From: Algoriphagus pacificus
GTDB lineage: Bacteria; Bacteroidota; Bacteroidia; Cytophagales; Cyclobacteriaceae
Length of the DNA: 64,000 nt
Reading direction: 5' to 3'
Assembly: GCF_017254845.1 (NCBI RefSeq)
Contig: NZ_JAFKCU010000008.1
Location: 124,001 to 188,000, forward strand
Both the position numbers and the translations under genes were made by a program. Under the pieces are notes generated by a model that was given only the letters and a program-made list of their open reading frames with translations, was not told where the DNA came from and made no database searches. How positions within the stretch are numbered: the stretch's first letter is position 1; the number at the start of each line of letters is the position of its first letter. Positions 1-9,972 of this stretch are shown piece by piece.

Positions 1-676
1 CAGGGTTTCTCACATCATCTTCTGGAATACCAGCTTCCACTTTACCTACCAAGTCAGCTCCAACATCTGCTGCTTTGGTATAAATACCACCGCCAACTCT
101 GGCAAATAATGCGATTGATTCAGCACCTAATGAAAAGCCAGCCAAAACTTCCAGTGCTTTTTCCATTTCCACTCCATTCACTCCTGCACCCACGCTTTGT
201 ACATACAGGTGATAGAATAGGATAAATAGGGAGCCTAAGCCTAATACAGCAAGGCCTGCCACACCTAATCCCATAACGGAACCTCCGGTGAAAGAAACCT
301 TAAGTGCTTGCTTCAAGCTGGTTCTTGCAGCTTGGGTTGTTCGAACATTCGCTTTTGTTGCGATTCGCATGCCTATGTAGCCTGCAAATGCGGAGAAAAA
401 TGCTCCGATTAAAAAGGAGACAGCAATGACAGGGCTGGACGTTTCTACCATCATTCCTGACCATCCTAAGAGGATCATGGCAATCACAGCAAAGTATCCA
501 AGTACTTTCCATTCTGCTCTCAAAAATGCCATGGCACCATCGGCTATGTAGCCGGCGAGTTCCACCATGGTTTTATCTCCTGATTCTTGTTTTGTTACCC
601 AGGAAGATTTTATAGCCATCACGATGAGGCCTAAAACTCCCAAAGCCGGGACCATGTAAATAAGCGCTTGTTCCAT
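1..676 (-). CDS. hppA: Membrane-bound proton-translocating pyrophosphatase, N-terminal part (truncated by window edge)
   Basis: This is the first ~225 residues of a V-type H+-pyrophosphatase, which hydrolyses pyrophosphate to pump protons (or Na+) across the inner membrane. The frame starts at ATG on the minus strand (MEQALIYMVPALG) and runs off the left edge. It shows several hydrophobic segments and, near the edge, the family motifs FARVGGGIYTKAADVGADLVG and GIPEDDVRNP, which belong to the pyrophosphate-binding region. The rest, including the other acidic motifs and the residues that decide K+ dependence, lies outside the window, so ion specificity cannot be judged. It is transcribed divergently from the GAF-domain gene. 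The family call is secure from the motifs. Confidence 0.95.
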   Translation of the reverse strand, partial: MEQALIYMVPALGVLGLIVMAIKSSWVTKQESGDKTMVELAGYIADGAMAFLRAEWKVLGYFAVIAMILLGWSGMMVETSSPVIAVSFLIGAFFSAFAGYIGMRIATKANVRTTQAARTSLKQALKVSFTGGSVMGLGVAGLAVLGLGSLFILFYHLYVQSVGAGVNGVEMEKALEVLAGFSLGAESIALFARVGGGIYTKAADVGADLVGKVEAGIPEDDVRNP

Positions 677-847
677 ATAAATTTATTGCAAATTGATTGG
701 GTTTATGAATTTTCAACTGAGCAAATATAGAATTTCTCCTGAACCCTCCAACTCCAAAGAAATATCTGAGAAATTCTCTAAAAGACGTATTTTGTTAAGG
801 AATCAGCAACAAAAACGAGCCTGTGCTAAGTAAAAATGCTAGGATGG

Positions 848-870
848 AACTTATTTTCTAAAAATAAGTT
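848..870. promoter_or_regulatory. Perfect 10-bp inverted repeat ahead of the GAF-domain gene
   Basis: AACTTATTTT, a 3-base spacer, then AAAATAAGTT, ending 25 bp before the ATG of the next gene. It may be a regulator-binding site or a 5'-leader hairpin. There is no T-run behind it, so it does not look like a terminator. AT-rich repeats of this size can arise by chance. Confidence 0.35.
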
Positions 871-895
871 AATTCCTATACCTCAATGACTTGGT

Positions 896-3271
896 ATGAA
901 AAAAGAAAAAATGCTTGTCGAATTAAAAGTAAGTTCATTTTTGGACTTCAATCCTCTCTTTGAGCAGTGGGAAAAGCTCAGTGATAAGGATAATCCAGGT
1001 ACTTGTTTATACCATGATTTGAAATCCAGGATTAAAGATTTTCCAGGTCTGAACAACGCACCTTTGGATCGGGAAACAGTTTTGAATGATCAGAATAAAC
1101 TAGGCTTCGGCTTGATTTTAGGATCACTTTTTCCACTTTCCGGTCAGGAAGAGAATAAAATTTTTGCTCTTGCCAAACCTTTTGATTTCAATCCGATTTA
1201 CTGTACTCCTGCGTTTAAGAGACAATTTTTAACAGATCAAGGGGAAATCAATATTCCCATGAACCTGGACAAGGATAGAATCTTTCACCATAAGTTACTC
1301 ACGATTTACAGCTTGATTTTGGACCAACTTTACGGGATTAAAATCAATGAAATCTATCCATTGGTCTTCAAGCTTCCCAATGCAGAAGGGATTACCAAGC
1401 ATTTTCAGATTCAGACGAATTCACAGTTTGTAAAAGTTGTACCTAAAAAACCATTGCCAAATATTTCCGAGCAAGTGGTCTGCTCAAGTACAGTTCCAAA
1501 CCATTACGAGGTTGAAAAGTGGATGGAACTGCTTCCATTAGAAATGTTTGAATTTCATGGATTCATGATGATGGAAGCTACAGATCTCACACTGGCTCAG
1601 AGCGTTGCTATTTTGAATGAAGCAGTACTAAATCAGGATCAGGTCACGCCAGAATCCTTTATGGATATTGTTGAAGATTCTGTGAAAAGCATGCTTGGCG
1701 TTCCAAATCTAAAAGTTGGAATTGCCATGCTTCAGTCTGTCAACGGTAAAATGGTGATGAATGAAAGCCGTTTGGCCTATAGTTTTTTGATCAAACAGCT
1801 TTGCAGTGAAGGCTGCCAACAGAGTTATGAAGCAGTTTTGGATTTGCTTTCCAAAGTGGAGAAACCAATTCTTCTCAATGATATTGATATTGTCAAAGAA
1901 ACCAAGTCGCTTGGAATAAAATTAAATGAGATGGGGGTCAAAGAAATGATTCTTTATCCTTTGCGACACAATGGCGATCTGGTAGGTGTTTTGGAAGTTT
2001 GTTCATTGTATGAAGGACGTTTTGATCCGATTATGATGCTTTCTTTGGATTATCTGGCACCTTCACTTTCTCTGGCTTTGAATAGACAAGCAGAAATTCT
2101 CGACCAAAAAATAAAAGGTATAATCCGCAAAAACTTCACGGCAATCCACCCAGTTGTCGAGTGGAAATTTGATGAAATTGCTTTGGATTACGCCTTGGAA
2201 GAGGAAGAAGGGAAAAGTCCTGAGTTGAAGCCTATCATCTTCAAAGAGGTGTATCCTTTGTATGCAGCCGTAGATGTCAAAAATTCTTCGATTGAAAGAA
2301 ACAATGCATCCCATGATGATTTTCAGATTCAATTGGCTTCAGGTAAAAAAGTATTGAATTATGCCAGGGAAATTCATTTCATGCCTTTGCTCGATCGATT
2401 GGTTGATAAAATTGAGGAATTCGAAAAACGAATTAATCTCATTCTAGTCAGTGAGGAAGAACTGAAACTGACTGATTTCTTTCAGTTTGAATTGGAGCCA
2501 ACATTCAGACATTTAAGTGAGCAATTCCCAGCCTTAAAGGAAACTGTTCAAGAGTATTTTGACCAGTTGGACCCTGAGTTAGGAATTGTCAACAAAAACA
2601 GGAAAGCATTCGAACAAAGCCTGGCTTTGATCAATCAGACTGTTGGGAATTACCTGGATAAAGAGGAAGTCAAAATCCAGCAAATGTTCCCGCATTACTT
2701 TGAGAAATTCAAAACTGATGGGATCGAATACAATATTTATATCGGCCAATCTTTGGTCAATGACTTGAAGTTTGATCCGATTTATTTAAAAAATCTACGC
2801 TTATGGCAGCTTCAGACGCTGATTGAAATTGTTCATTTGGTTTCTGACAAAAAACTGCAGCTTGCCCATCCTTTGGAAGTGACGCAATTGATTTTGGCAC
2901 ATAATACGCCTATTTCGATCAGCTTTAGATTGGATGAGCGGAAGTTTGATGTGGAGGGCGCTTATAATATTCGATACGAAATCATCAAAAAGCGAATTGA
3001 CAAAGCCTTGGTAAAAGGCTCGATGGAGCGATTAAATCAGCCGGGAAAAATAGCCATTGTCTATTCCCAGCAAAAAGAGGCAAGAGAATACCTGGATTTT
3101 ATCCAGTTCCTTCAAAACAAAAACTTGCTTACCCAGGAGGTAGAAGATTTGGAACTTGAAGAAATGCAAGGAGTTTATGGCTTGAAAGCGATTCGAGTTA
3201 CGGTAAAAGAAAGAGCTCAAGAAAATCCTGAAATCTTCTCAAAACTGATAGCCGAAAGAAAAGAAAGGTAG
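896..3271 (+). CDS. GAF-domain-containing protein of unknown function
   Basis: A 791-residue soluble protein with no signal peptide or membrane segment. Residues ~240-405 resemble a GAF small-molecule-binding domain, with the typical pattern of a predicted strand, a long helix and the stretch MILYPLRHNGDLVGVLEV. The flanking ~240 N-terminal and ~380 C-terminal residues are mostly helical and I do not recognise them. No histidine kinase, cyclase or EAL/GGDEF output domain is visible, so the ligand and output are unknown. It resembles long GAF proteins found on Bacteroidota chromosomes. Its 3' end overlaps the convergent metallophosphoesterase gene by 33 bp, so the two transcripts are complementary at their ends. 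Confidence 0.8.
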   Translation: MKKEKMLVELKVSSFLDFNPLFEQWEKLSDKDNPGTCLYHDLKSRIKDFPGLNNAPLDRETVLNDQNKLGFGLILGSLFPLSGQEENKIFALAKPFDFNPIYCTPAFKRQFLTDQGEINIPMNLDKDRIFHHKLLTIYSLILDQLYGIKINEIYPLVFKLPNAEGITKHFQIQTNSQFVKVVPKKPLPNISEQVVCSSTVPNHYEVEKWMELLPLEMFEFHGFMMMEATDLTLAQSVAILNEAVLNQDQVTPESFMDIVEDSVKSMLGVPNLKVGIAMLQSVNGKMVMNESRLAYSFLIKQLCSEGCQQSYEAVLDLLSKVEKPILLNDIDIVKETKSLGIKLNEMGVKEMILYPLRHNGDLVGVLEVCSLYEGRFDPIMMLSLDYLAPSLSLALNRQAEILDQKIKGIIRKNFTAIHPVVEWKFDEIALDYALEEEEGKSPELKPIIFKEVYPLYAAVDVKNSSIERNNASHDDFQIQLASGKKVLNYAREIHFMPLLDRLVDKIEEFEKRINLILVSEEELKLTDFFQFELEPTFRHLSEQFPALKETVQEYFDQLDPELGIVNKNRKAFEQSLALINQTVGNYLDKEEVKIQQMFPHYFEKFKTDGIEYNIYIGQSLVNDLKFDPIYLKNLRLWQLQTLIEIVHLVSDKKLQLAHPLEVTQLILAHNTPISISFRLDERKFDVEGAYNIRYEIIKKRIDKALVKGSMERLNQPGKIAIVYSQQKEAREYLDFIQFLQNKNLLTQEVEDLELEEMQGVYGLKAIRVTVKERAQENPEIFSKLIAERKER

Positions 3272-6200
3272 AGTTTCTTCGTCGTTAAATCCTAGAGATA
3301 TTGTCGCTACAATTTGGTTAAGTGGGGCGAGCCAAAGCCCCAAACCAAATGTATTATGCCATTTGTTGGACTTTTCATTTTCTTGCCAAACTCTACCAAT
3401 ATCGTGGAATCCCAAAACACCGATAGTTGCGGGTAGAATATAAGTTTTGAGATTGAATACCTGAATTCGAACTTCTGTGTTATTGTAGGCGACCGCTTTG
3501 CCATTAAATCGATAGCGTCTGAAACCCCTCAGATTATCCATGCCTCCGAGGATTTGCCCTTGGAAGAACTCAAAATCCCCCCAGTTTTTACCTGCACCAA
3601 ATCGGGAAGCCCAAACCACTCGAGAAGGATATTTAAATGACCAGTACAAAGCCAATTCGGTATCAAAGCGAGTGAAATTTCCTGAAGCAGGATTCAATCC
3701 CCAACTTCTTTTCAAGTGATTTTGAAAATGAAATCCTCTGGTTGGAATATTTGGATTGTCTCGTTTATCAAAATCCAAGTTTGCCGAGATTCCTGTATAA
3801 AACTTGGCTTGATCCAAATCGATCTGATCTAAGCCAGATTCTGGACTGGTGATAAATTTATCTTCATTATCATCCGGATCAAATCGGAAAACCTGGTAGT
3901 GCGGACCAATTGTAAATTTGCCGATTTCGCCCACTTTTGATTGCAAGCCAGCTGATAATTCATACCAACTGAAGCGAGCCCGGTAATAGCGAATGTCAAA
4001 TTTTTCGGGATCATAGTCAGTTTCATTTCCCTGCCCGAAATAGTTAAAAACATAATCAGGAGCTTTGATATCAGCTTGCCAAACTAAGTCCCAGTTATTC
4101 AATACATCTACCGCATGTCCATGGTAATCCAAATTGAAAGCATTGGTTTTAAAAGCCCAATTACCTTTGATGCTTTGTCGGATGGCATATGGCTCCTTTT
4201 TAAATCCTTGTTTCTCCCACAAAATGCCTGCTCCAAAGAAAATCCCATCATCCTGGTTGAACTCAATGGAAGCCAAAGGCATCACTTTATCGTACTTAAA
4301 CTCCTTCCGATTATAGCTTAGAATGCTAGGATTATGTGCGATTTTTATGCGAGAAGACTCACCAAGATCAAGTGATTGCTTTTCGGTTTTGGATTGGTAA
4401 ATCAATTGGGACTTTCGACTTAGATCTGCATCATCCTCCAGGGTTTTATCTCCTTCACCAGGGATAACCCTGATTTTGATTTTTCCTGGACCTTCCCCTT
4501 TAAAAATGAATTTGTCATCTCCTTCTAAGCCATAAATTCGGATTTCATCAGTCTCTTCAGGATGGAATTTTCTATCAAAAATCTTTTGCTCCAGATCTCC
4601 GGATTTACTGATTTTTCGGACCTCCACTTTGATGCTTCCATCAGGTTCATGTTTGACCTCAAACTCCTCGTCTTTATTACTTCCGACTACATTTACATCC
4701 TTAGAAAGGAACTGGTAATATTCCAGAGATTTCTCTTTCAACCAAGTTTTGCGATAGCGGAGTTTATCCTTTATTTCAGCTGCGTCCTTTTCCCTTATCG
4801 ACTTTGGCCAGTCAATAAATGCTTCATCGATAACTTCATCTGATAATTTTGGCAGAAGTTTATCGATAGTGTTTTCCCAGTCTTTTTTCTCCAAGCCATT
4901 CAGAAAACTGCGGTCAAAGTATCTGCCATTGAACATGAAACCATTCACGTTTTTCAACTCGTAATCAAAGCCTTGAAATTTCGGGTTCAACCATTTTCTG
5001 CTGGCTATTTTCGGAAAGAATCCTTCATTGACGAAGAATGCTTGATCACGATCCCGTGGCATTGGTGTAAATTCCCAATCTCCTTTTTTCTTCTCACCAA
5101 CCCATCTCCATTGGTCGTCATGTCTGTCCCAATCAGCGATCCATAAGTCGAAAATTCTAGCTTTAAGCACTTCTTTTTGATCCACCTGATTGTCATTGTC
5201 CTTGCGAATTGATTTCAGCATTTTGTCTGTGCTAAAAAACTCAATGTCCTTTTTGGAATTTGACTTTCCGATTTCTCTTTCTTCAAATAAATAAAGTTCA
5301 TCAGCAAAATTTTCCCGATAGATTCCCAGCAAAGGATCATCGGGTAGATAAACAATTTTTGGATTGGTATGGATAACTCCAGCTGCTTCTGCGAGATTTG
5401 CCACAGCAATTGCGGCATAGGGATGGGAAGAGGAAATCTGGTCCTGAACTACCTGCTTTGCGATGGTCTGCCTTAGAGGTGCAGCAAGGGCATTTTCAGG
5501 ATATTTGTTGATTGATCGTAGGACAAATTCTTTTCCATCGGGGTTTTCAAGTCGCAAGGACCTAGTTTGCATTCCTCCTCCACGTTGGGAAATTCTGAGT
5601 CCTCCCTTTACGGTAGCTAAATCCAAAACAGGAAAAGTAGCTGGAATAGCCCAAGTGTCCCTATAATTTGACCCTAAAAAGAGCTGATGCCCCTTTCCAT
5701 GAAGGTACTGATCGCTGATCAATCGAGTAGTGGAGTCTGGAAAGTTGCGTTGGAACAATTTTAATTCAGCTTGGCTGATAGCATAAGGCTGAATAAGTTC
5801 GGATTGGTAGAGCGATTGATCTTCTGTTGGATCAAAAAAAGTTAGGTCTACTTTATGATTTTCATAGAAATCCAGACGGGCATAACCTTGCTTGGGATAA
5901 GTGAACTCAGCGGGATTGTTTTTCTTAATGTAGGTGTCTTTGGCACCAGCTCCACTGACAATGTAATGGGTGTTGTCTTCTTTGGTATAAAACAAGCCGT
6001 GCTCATGACCTGCAACTTGGATCACATGTGGATGTGTGTCAAAAACCCTATCCAAAGCTTTGATCATAGCTTCGTATTTAGGATGGGGAATATCCTGAAT
6101 ATCTCCAAACCAAGTTCGATAAAGTGGATAAATCGAACCAACAATAGGCAATGGTATGTAGAGGTTTTTGGATGCAGCTGTAAAAGGGAAAAGATGGTCT

Positions 6201-6880
6201 TTCCAGTTGTAAGCACCATTATGAGGACCATAAGCTCTTAGGGGATGGTGCATGGCGAAAATGATGGTCTTGTCTTGGTTTTCCTCCAGAATGTAAGCAA
6301 CTGATGCGAGGAGCTCTTCTTCTGTTTTGAATTCGCAATCTGACTCTATTCCCGGTTTACCTTTAGAATGAAGCCACCACTGACTATCAAAACCGATCAA
6401 TAATGTGTTTTCATCCAATGGGGTTACATAGGGGCCGGGACAGCCTGCACTTGGAACCCACATTACTTTTTCAGCAGGATAATTATCCTCGACAAATTCT
6501 TCAGCATTCAGAATTCGATTCCAGCCATCTGATTTCCCTTGTTGCCAATCATGATTCCCTGGAACCATCCAGATCTTTCCTGAAATCGAAGAGAATAAGT
6601 CTAGCTGGGCTTTTAAAATTGCTTCTGCCTCGCTACGGTCTTCTTCTGAGGTAGATGGCATCCCCAATGGATAGATATTGTCTCCTAAATAAATGACATG
6701 GGTGGGTATTTCTGGATTTGCCAAAGCCTTTTTTCGGACATCTTCAACCACGGGATGATGTCCATTTTCAAGCTCCCCAGCATCACCAATCAAATAAATC
6801 CTGAATTTGACCGCAGGTTCCTGAGCAAAAATTTTCGAAGAAAAACCCAGGAGAAAGCAAAGGAGAAGAAAGTGTCTCAT
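3239..6880 (-). CDS. Exported metallophosphoesterase fused to a BamA/TamA-like outer-membrane barrel
   Basis: A 1213-residue protein. Residues 1-20 are a signal peptide ending FAQ. Residues ~25-330 are a calcineurin-like phosphoesterase with the metal-binding motifs GDAGE (32-36), GDN (66-68), GNHD (108-111), an MHHP motif and GHEHG (~292-296). The middle ~380-770 is not recognised; it contains aspartate- and lysine-rich stretches. The C-terminal ~400 residues have the alternating pattern of a D15/BamA-type beta-barrel and end in an aromatic residue (GYQF), as outer-membrane proteins do. The inference is a phosphoesterase tethered to the outer membrane; the substrate is unknown. It overlaps the upstream propeller gene by 4 bp (ATGA), so they are probably co-translated. 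Proteins of this architecture occur widely in Bacteroidota. Confidence 0.88.
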   Translation of the reverse strand: MRHFLLLCFLLGFSSKIFAQEPAVKFRIYLIGDAGELENGHHPVVEDVRKKALANPEIPTHVIYLGDNIYPLGMPSTSEEDRSEAEAILKAQLDLFSSISGKIWMVPGNHDWQQGKSDGWNRILNAEEFVEDNYPAEKVMWVPSAGCPGPYVTPLDENTLLIGFDSQWWLHSKGKPGIESDCEFKTEEELLASVAYILEENQDKTIIFAMHHPLRAYGPHNGAYNWKDHLFPFTAASKNLYIPLPIVGSIYPLYRTWFGDIQDIPHPKYEAMIKALDRVFDTHPHVIQVAGHEHGLFYTKEDNTHYIVSGAGAKDTYIKKNNPAEFTYPKQGYARLDFYENHKVDLTFFDPTEDQSLYQSELIQPYAISQAELKLFQRNFPDSTTRLISDQYLHGKGHQLFLGSNYRDTWAIPATFPVLDLATVKGGLRISQRGGGMQTRSLRLENPDGKEFVLRSINKYPENALAAPLRQTIAKQVVQDQISSSHPYAAIAVANLAEAAGVIHTNPKIVYLPDDPLLGIYRENFADELYLFEEREIGKSNSKKDIEFFSTDKMLKSIRKDNDNQVDQKEVLKARIFDLWIADWDRHDDQWRWVGEKKKGDWEFTPMPRDRDQAFFVNEGFFPKIASRKWLNPKFQGFDYELKNVNGFMFNGRYFDRSFLNGLEKKDWENTIDKLLPKLSDEVIDEAFIDWPKSIREKDAAEIKDKLRYRKTWLKEKSLEYYQFLSKDVNVVGSNKDEEFEVKHEPDGSIKVEVRKISKSGDLEQKIFDRKFHPEETDEIRIYGLEGDDKFIFKGEGPGKIKIRVIPGEGDKTLEDDADLSRKSQLIYQSKTEKQSLDLGESSRIKIAHNPSILSYNRKEFKYDKVMPLASIEFNQDDGIFFGAGILWEKQGFKKEPYAIRQSIKGNWAFKTNAFNLDYHGHAVDVLNNWDLVWQADIKAPDYVFNYFGQGNETDYDPEKFDIRYYRARFSWYELSAGLQSKVGEIGKFTIGPHYQVFRFDPDDNEDKFITSPESGLDQIDLDQAKFYTGISANLDFDKRDNPNIPTRGFHFQNHLKRSWGLNPASGNFTRFDTELALYWSFKYPSRVVWASRFGAGKNWGDFEFFQGQILGGMDNLRGFRRYRFNGKAVAYNNTEVRIQVFNLKTYILPATIGVLGFHDIGRVWQENEKSNKWHNTFGLGLWLAPLNQIVATISLGFNDEETLPFFSFGYQF

Positions 6881-7731
6881 GGTCTATACTTGAAGATCAA
6901 CATGTTGGGTCTGCCATCTTGGGCCTCATTGGATATATACAAGTTGCCTTCCTCATCAAAAGTAATTCCCTCTGGCTGCTTGAATACGCTCGGATTTAAA
7001 TGATACAATTCGATAGGATTGAGTTCCAAATCCAAAGTCATCAACCATTTGTCACTGGATGAAAGCATGTAATAGGTGTTTTCAATAGGATGTAAGGCAA
7101 TTGCTGAGGGTTGGATCTTGATTTCATCTTTTTCTTCTGCATTCAATATGGTTTCCAAATCAGAGGATCTGAGAACTTTTACTCGCTCATTTTCGAACTT
7201 CTTGGAATCCAGATTAAACGCAAAAACTGAAGCTTGATCAGGACCTTTGTCCCAGCTACAGACTTTACAAAAAATCCATAAAACAGGTTCATTTTCAACC
7301 TTAATTATTGCTTCAAAATCACGCTTTTCTTTTAGGGGAAATTCATATATCTCTGTAGAGAAATATTCTGTCAATGGATTTTTAACATGGTAAAGATTCC
7401 CATTGCTTTGAAGCACCCATGCTTCTCCTTCTAGTTCCAGGATGTCTTCAATGTCTTTGTTCTTAGCAAACTTCTGTCTGTTGGTGATTTTTCCTCTTTT
7501 ATTTTCTACCTCAAAAATCACCGAGGATTCGTCCTCAATTGCCCATAGTTTTCCATCTTCAATCCATTCCAATCCTGAAACCTCCTCTAGGTTATCGGAA
7601 AGGATGATTTTTTCCATGCTTTCTATGGAATAGGACTCTGGAAATTTATTATAATCAGACCTGGCGCCAGAGGAGTAGCATTGGCTCAAAAGCAAAAAGC
7701 AAAAAATGTATATGTTAGAAAATTGAGTCAT
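6877..7731 (-). CDS. SdiA-regulated-like beta-propeller lipoprotein
   Basis: A 284-residue protein with a lipoprotein signal (lipobox LLSQC, Cys18). The mature part has repeated motifs such as EVSGLEWIEDGKLWAIED and QPEGITFDEEGNLYISNEAQ, typical of SdiA-regulated/SMP-30-type beta-propellers. The role in these families is poorly known; some bind metal or hydrolyse esters or lactones. It is the first gene of a two-gene operon with the metallophosphoesterase (4-bp overlap), which suggests a shared extracytoplasmic task in phosphate or phospho-ester handling. That functional link is inference. Confidence 0.75.
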   Translation of the reverse strand: MTQFSNIYIFCFLLLSQCYSSGARSDYNKFPESYSIESMEKIILSDNLEEVSGLEWIEDGKLWAIEDESSVIFEVENKRGKITNRQKFAKNKDIEDILELEGEAWVLQSNGNLYHVKNPLTEYFSTEIYEFPLKEKRDFEAIIKVENEPVLWIFCKVCSWDKGPDQASVFAFNLDSKKFENERVKVLRSSDLETILNAEEKDEIKIQPSAIALHPIENTYYMLSSSDKWLMTLDLELNPIELYHLNPSVFKQPEGITFDEEGNLYISNEAQDGRPNMLIFKYRP

Positions 7732-7788
7732 GCATTCACTGGAACGATTAATCTTTTAACTTAGATAATTCAAAATAAGCTATTACCA

Positions 7789-8967
7789 GTGGATAATCAA
7801 TTAGAGAAATTTGAATCTTGGATGCGAGAGATGTTTGCCAACCGCCAAATGAAGGAGGTTTGCTACCATAATCTTGACCATACGCTGTTGATTGTAACAA
7901 AAGTCCAGGAATTAGGAGCTTATTATGATTTGCCAAAGGAAGAGATGGAAAACCTCTTTTTTGCTGGTTGGCTGCACGATATCGGCTATTGGGATGGAGT
8001 CGCTGAAGGACATGAAGCCAAAGGAGCGGAACTTGCTCAAAAATGCCTTTTGGAAATCGGGCTGGAACAAGCTCGAATCGATCGAATCAAAGCTGCTATT
8101 TTGGCCACAAGAGTACCTCAGCATCCTAGTAATATTATTGAGTCCATTATTTGTGACGCTGATTTATACCATTTGAGCTCGGATCAGTTTTATGAGCAGA
8201 CTTTGCTTTTGAAAAAAGAAAAAGAGTTGATTCTAGGAGAGAAAATCTCCTTGCCGGAATGGCTGAAGGGAACTAGGAATTTTTTGAATTCCCATCATTA
8301 TCATACGGAGTTTGCATTGAAATTTTTCCAACCTGGAAAAGAAAAAAACATGAAAATATTGGAAGATAAAATCACTGAGGCCGAGCTGAAGGAGGCGAAA
8401 AAAGCTAAAAAAAAAGCGAAGGATAAAAAGTCAGACAGGGGAATAGAAACGATGTTTCGAATCACCTCCAAAAACCATCTGGAACTTTCCGCAATGGCTG
8501 ACAACAAAGCCAATATCATGATTTCGGTCAATTCAATTGTGATTTCTATCGTGGTGACAGTCTTGATCCGAAAACTGGAAGAATTCCCAAATTATACCAT
8601 CCCTGCAATCTTGCTCATAGCGACCTGCCTATCGGCGATGGTTTTTGCAGTTTTGGCCACCCGTCCCAAAGTCACACATGGAACCAATACCATAGAGGAT
8701 ATCGATAAGAAAGAAAGCAATTTGCTCTACTTCGGAAACTTTTATGATTTGAGTCTGAAAGATTATACTAGAGGCATGCACTCGATGATGGAAGACGGGG
8801 ATTACCTCTATGATTCTATGATCCGGGATATTTATTATTTGGGAAAAGTCCTTGCAGTCAAGTACAAGTTGCTTCGCAAAAGCTATAATATTTTTATGTT
8901 CGGCTTCGTGATTTCAATCTTATCCTTTCTGATTGCTACCTTATTTTTTGAACCATTGCAATATTAA
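7789..8967 (+). CDS. HD-domain protein with C-terminal Pycsar-effector-like (PycTM) membrane domain
   Basis: 392 residues from a GTG start. Residues ~20-190 form an HD-type phosphohydrolase: YHNLDHT, then AGWLHDIGYWDG with the His-Asp pair, EGHEAKGAELA, and CDADLYHL. A Lys/Ala-rich linker (~195-220) leads to a membrane module: the helix ELSAMADNKANIMISVNS followed by two transmembrane segments, and a last transmembrane segment near the C terminus. This module matches the PycTM (DUF5706) effector domain that disrupts the membrane in Pycsar cyclic-UMP/CMP defence. No uridylate or cytidylate cyclase gene is nearby, so it is an orphan here. HD-PycTM fusions of this kind occur widely in Bacteroidota and may be housekeeping; the nucleotide-sensing role is inference. 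Confidence 0.82.
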   Translation: MDNQLEKFESWMREMFANRQMKEVCYHNLDHTLLIVTKVQELGAYYDLPKEEMENLFFAGWLHDIGYWDGVAEGHEAKGAELAQKCLLEIGLEQARIDRIKAAILATRVPQHPSNIIESIICDADLYHLSSDQFYEQTLLLKKEKELILGEKISLPEWLKGTRNFLNSHHYHTEFALKFFQPGKEKNMKILEDKITEAELKEAKKAKKKAKDKKSDRGIETMFRITSKNHLELSAMADNKANIMISVNSIVISIVVTVLIRKLEEFPNYTIPAILLIATCLSAMVFAVLATRPKVTHGTNTIEDIDKKESNLLYFGNFYDLSLKDYTRGMHSMMEDGDYLYDSMIRDIYYLGKVLAVKYKLLRKSYNIFMFGFVISILSFLIATLFFEPLQY

Positions 8968-9264
8968 TTGGATCAGAGCTGGTAGTATGATTTGGATTGA
9001 AGTAATTCCAAGCAAATCCTGAATTTTTCTAATTCAATACTCAAGCTTCATTGCTGAATCCTCAGGATCATCCTTGATTTTTTTTTGCAAAGAAGGCTAC
9101 GTATTCATCCTCAGGAGCATAGACCAATAAGGATACTTTTTGGGTGAATTTAACAAGATTCTCCAGAGGGGAGATTGTGATTAAAAATTCAATTTTTTCA
9201 AAAATACAGTATCGTGATAGTTTCGTGAGGTTTAAAAATTAATTTCCCGTTCAAATTCTTTAAA

Positions 9265-9963
9265 ATGAAAAAAGTATTAGTAGTTGAAGATGATCCAAAT
9301 ATCAGTCAACTGATACAGATTCACCTCCATGATCTAGGCTATCAAATACAGGTTTGTAATCACGGGAGAGAGGGTTTTGAACTCGCAAACAGCAATCCTT
9401 TTGACCTCATTATATTGGACATCATGTTGCCTGAAATGGATGGTTTGACGATCTGCCAACGCCTCAGAGCTTTTGATAATTTCACCCCTATTTTGATGAT
9501 TACTGCAAAATCCGAAGAAATCGATAAAGTGATAGGTTTGGAATCAGGAGCAGATGATTACATCACAAAGCCATTTAAAATCCGGGAATTCATCGCGAGA
9601 GTCAAAGCAATCATGAGAAGACAGGATCAATTTAATCTGGTAGCATCTAGGGAAACCAATTTGATCAAATTTGACAGTTTGGAGATTGATGAAAAAAAGA
9701 GAAAAGTGGTTTTGAATGAAATGCGTATGGATCTGACGCCAAAAGAATTTGACCTGCTGGTGTTGATGGCAAAAAACCCAGGAAGAAGTTATAGCCGTGG
9801 CGAACTCCTGGAATTGATCTGGGGATACGATTTTTCCGGTTACGAGCATACGGTTAATGCCCACATCAATCGCCTGAGATCCAAAATCGAGGAGGATCCC
9901 AATAATCCGAATTTTATCCTGACTACCTGGGGAGTAGGCTACCGATTTAACGATGAACTTTAA
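9265..9963 (+). CDS. OmpR/PhoB-family response regulator
   Basis: 232 residues. The receiver domain (1-120) has the acidic pocket E8-D9-D10, the phosphoacceptor Asp52 in LDIMLPEMDG, and Lys102 in TKPFKIREF. The C-terminal winged helix (~130-230) has the OmpR pattern LTPKEFDLLVLMAKNPGRSYSR and the recognition region HTVNAHINRLRSKIE. It is followed after 9 bp by the histidine kinase gene, so they form a cognate pair. Targets are not visible from the sequence; there is no strong promoter match directly upstream. Confidence 0.96.
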   Translation: MKKVLVVEDDPNISQLIQIHLHDLGYQIQVCNHGREGFELANSNPFDLIILDIMLPEMDGLTICQRLRAFDNFTPILMITAKSEEIDKVIGLESGADDYITKPFKIREFIARVKAIMRRQDQFNLVASRETNLIKFDSLEIDEKKRKVVLNEMRMDLTPKEFDLLVLMAKNPGRSYSRGELLELIWGYDFSGYEHTVNAHINRLRSKIEEDPNNPNFILTTWGVGYRFNDEL

Positions 9964-9972
9964 GCAAGAACT

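Noticed and set aside
5855-6241. 128-residue plus-strand frame inside the metallophosphoesterase gene
   Set aside because: It is antisense to conserved catalytic-domain codons; a shadow frame.
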